This document shows positions 63,061 to 64,000 of a stretch of 64,000 bases of DNA, piece after piece. Below the pieces are notes generated by a model. That model made no database searches and was not told the origin of the DNA. It worked only from the letters and a program-made list of their open reading frames with translations. The stretch spans positions 47,426,443 to 47,490,442 of the forward strand of contig JACDQD010000001.1 in assembly GCA_019843655.1 (NCBI GenBank). The letters run 5' to 3'. Each line of letters opens with the position of its first letter. Within the stretch, counting starts at the first letter, position 1. Position numbers and translations under genes: made by a program. Origin of the DNA: Lethocerus indicus. Taxonomy: Eukaryota; Arthropoda; Insecta; Hemiptera; Belostomatidae.

Positions 63061-64000
63061 ATGAAGATGGGCGATTGGGACGCATACTTCCTCGGGAGGA
63101 AATTCATCGAGGGTATAGCGACGGCTTCGAGAATCGCACTGCTCGTCTGCTCGATAGTGGAGAAGAGAGACTCGGGGCCAAATAAACTGACCAAGTACGC
63201 GGTCGGTTGCAGCCGCGATGTCGGTATCCGGCTGACGCCCGTACATTGGCCTCGAGACCGCCGGATACACCTCCACTCCGACAACCAGAAAATATCCGAC
63301 GCCGAAGAAGAAACTGGGAAGAGGGCCGCCGAATTCGTCGGCGAAGTCTACCCCATCACGGACGTCGCCTTCTGCCACACCGACAGCCTCTTCCCTAAAA
63401 TCCTCGTGATCGCGGTCAAGACCCAATCGACGCCGGAAAAACCGGCTTACGTCCCTCTGTCGCACCTCGGCGGACTGGAGGCCATCATACTCCAGTTCCA
63501 GAAGGAGGAAAAGTTAAAAGACCTGTGCACCGAATACAACGAGTTGCGCAGGAGGATTAAGCTCGACCTGACCATGAGCTACGGCCGTTCGAGACGGATC
63601 AACCCGAAAAACAAGCCTCGCCTCTCCCACGCTTTCGACCCTGACAAGAAACAGGAAAAACCCCCGGACGGGAAAGAGAACGTTTCCGGCTCTTACAGGG
63701 CGGCCGAAGAGACCACCACCAACGCCTTCAATCTGGTCCGCAGGACCGACGACGACGGTATCACCCACATCGAGGTCTCCGGAGGGGACCAAGAGCACAA
63801 CAAAGAGATCAATTGCCGGCTCTCTCGATGCGCCAGTAGTATAATCAGCATCAATACACCGGACGTCGGAAACCTGTTCACCGAACCCCCCGACGTCAAA
63901 TGTTTAAAACAGATAGAGAGCGTGATCAGGACCGACGTCTACGAAGACGACTACGACCGGCGGAAAACTTGCGTCCGGACCGATCAATCGACCCCTCCCA
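63061..64000 (+). CDS. Unidentified protein, possible PTB (PID) domain, 3'-truncated by the window
   Basis: The frame is open from ATG 63061 to the right edge (at least 313 residues) with GC-rich codon use like the first PDZ-gene exons. An in-frame stop lies at 63046-63048, and an acceptor (GTTACAG) just before it suggests a 5' UTR exon boundary, so translation should start at 63061 or at the better-context ATG at 63067. The N-terminal 160 residues look folded: WDAYFLGRKFIEG, then YPITDVAFCHTD and KILVIAVKTQ, then a helix with LEAIILQFQKEEKLKDL. The order resembles a PTB domain (YLG strand, HRISYC-like strand, C-terminal helix). The rest is polar and disordered-looking. Family identity is uncertain and the PTB call is inference. 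Confidence 0.55.
   Translation, partial: MKMGDWDAYFLGRKFIEGIATASRIALLVCSIVEKRDSGPNKLTKYAVGCSRDVGIRLTPVHWPRDRRIHLHSDNQKISDAEEETGKRAAEFVGEVYPITDVAFCHTDSLFPKILVIAVKTQSTPEKPAYVPLSHLGGLEAIILQFQKEEKLKDLCTEYNELRRRIKLDLTMSYGRSRRINPKNKPRLSHAFDPDKKQEKPPDGKENVSGSYRAAEETTTNAFNLVRRTDDDGITHIEVSGGDQEHNKEINCRLSRCASSIISINTPDVGNLFTEPPDVKCLKQIESVIRTDVYEDDYDRRKTCVRTDQSTPP

Noticed and set aside
62962..63899. Minus-strand frames of 81-167 residues
   Set aside because: Antisense to the long plus-strand exon, whose composition and structure-like pattern are better.

Overview
This is eukaryotic nuclear DNA, most likely from an insect or another arthropod. It has spliced genes with GT/AG introns of roughly 0.1 to 3 kb, no operons, long gene-free stretches full of decayed repeats, and animal gene families (LZTR1, CRELD, UBE2L3, a tandem-PDZ scaffold). 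No bacterial, plasmid or phage feature was seen. Species was not determined.

Layout. 1-22.5 kb is CpG-bearing non-coding DNA with decayed mobile elements, including a 0.8-kb foldback element at 12.28-13.08 kb. 22.54-26.55 kb (+) is the 3' part of a PDZ scaffold gene resembling Drosophila big bang. 29.2-37.4 kb (-) is a complete Lztr1 coding region in 14 exons, the BTB/Kelch adaptor of CUL3. 39.7-43.0 kb (-) is a complete Creld coding region in 7 exons, encoding a membrane-anchored EGF protein. 45.2-48.35 kb (+) is a complete UBE2L3/Ubc10 E2 enzyme in 4 exons, divergent from Creld across a CpG-retaining promoter zone. 49.6-54 kb is a duplicated, repeat-invaded segment: a 31-bp minisatellite, the 3' end of a Penelope-like retroelement with a hammerhead-like motif, an inverted repeat, and an orphan terminal exon. 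54.2-63 kb is CpG-bearing non-coding DNA with tandem duplications, (GA)n tracts and a hAT-like MITE. From 63.06 kb to the right edge there is a long open exon (+), possibly a PTB-domain protein.

Two larger patterns stand out. First, base composition is mosaic. From about 25.7 to 54.2 kb the DNA is AT-rich and visibly CpG-poor, except at promoters and inserted repeats; both flanks are CpG-bearing. The left edge falls inside an intron of the PDZ gene, so its last two exons have a different composition from the earlier ones. This looks like a germline-methylated domain. Second, a short hammerhead-ribozyme-like motif recurs many times. It is nearly intact in one arm of the 12.3-kb foldback element and just downstream of the Penelope remnant, and appears as relics elsewhere, one of them in a Ubc10 intron.

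Lztr1 and Ubc10 both belong to ubiquitin pathways, but nothing in the sequence shows that these neighbours act together. Exon boundaries were read by eye from splice sites, reading phase and family similarity.
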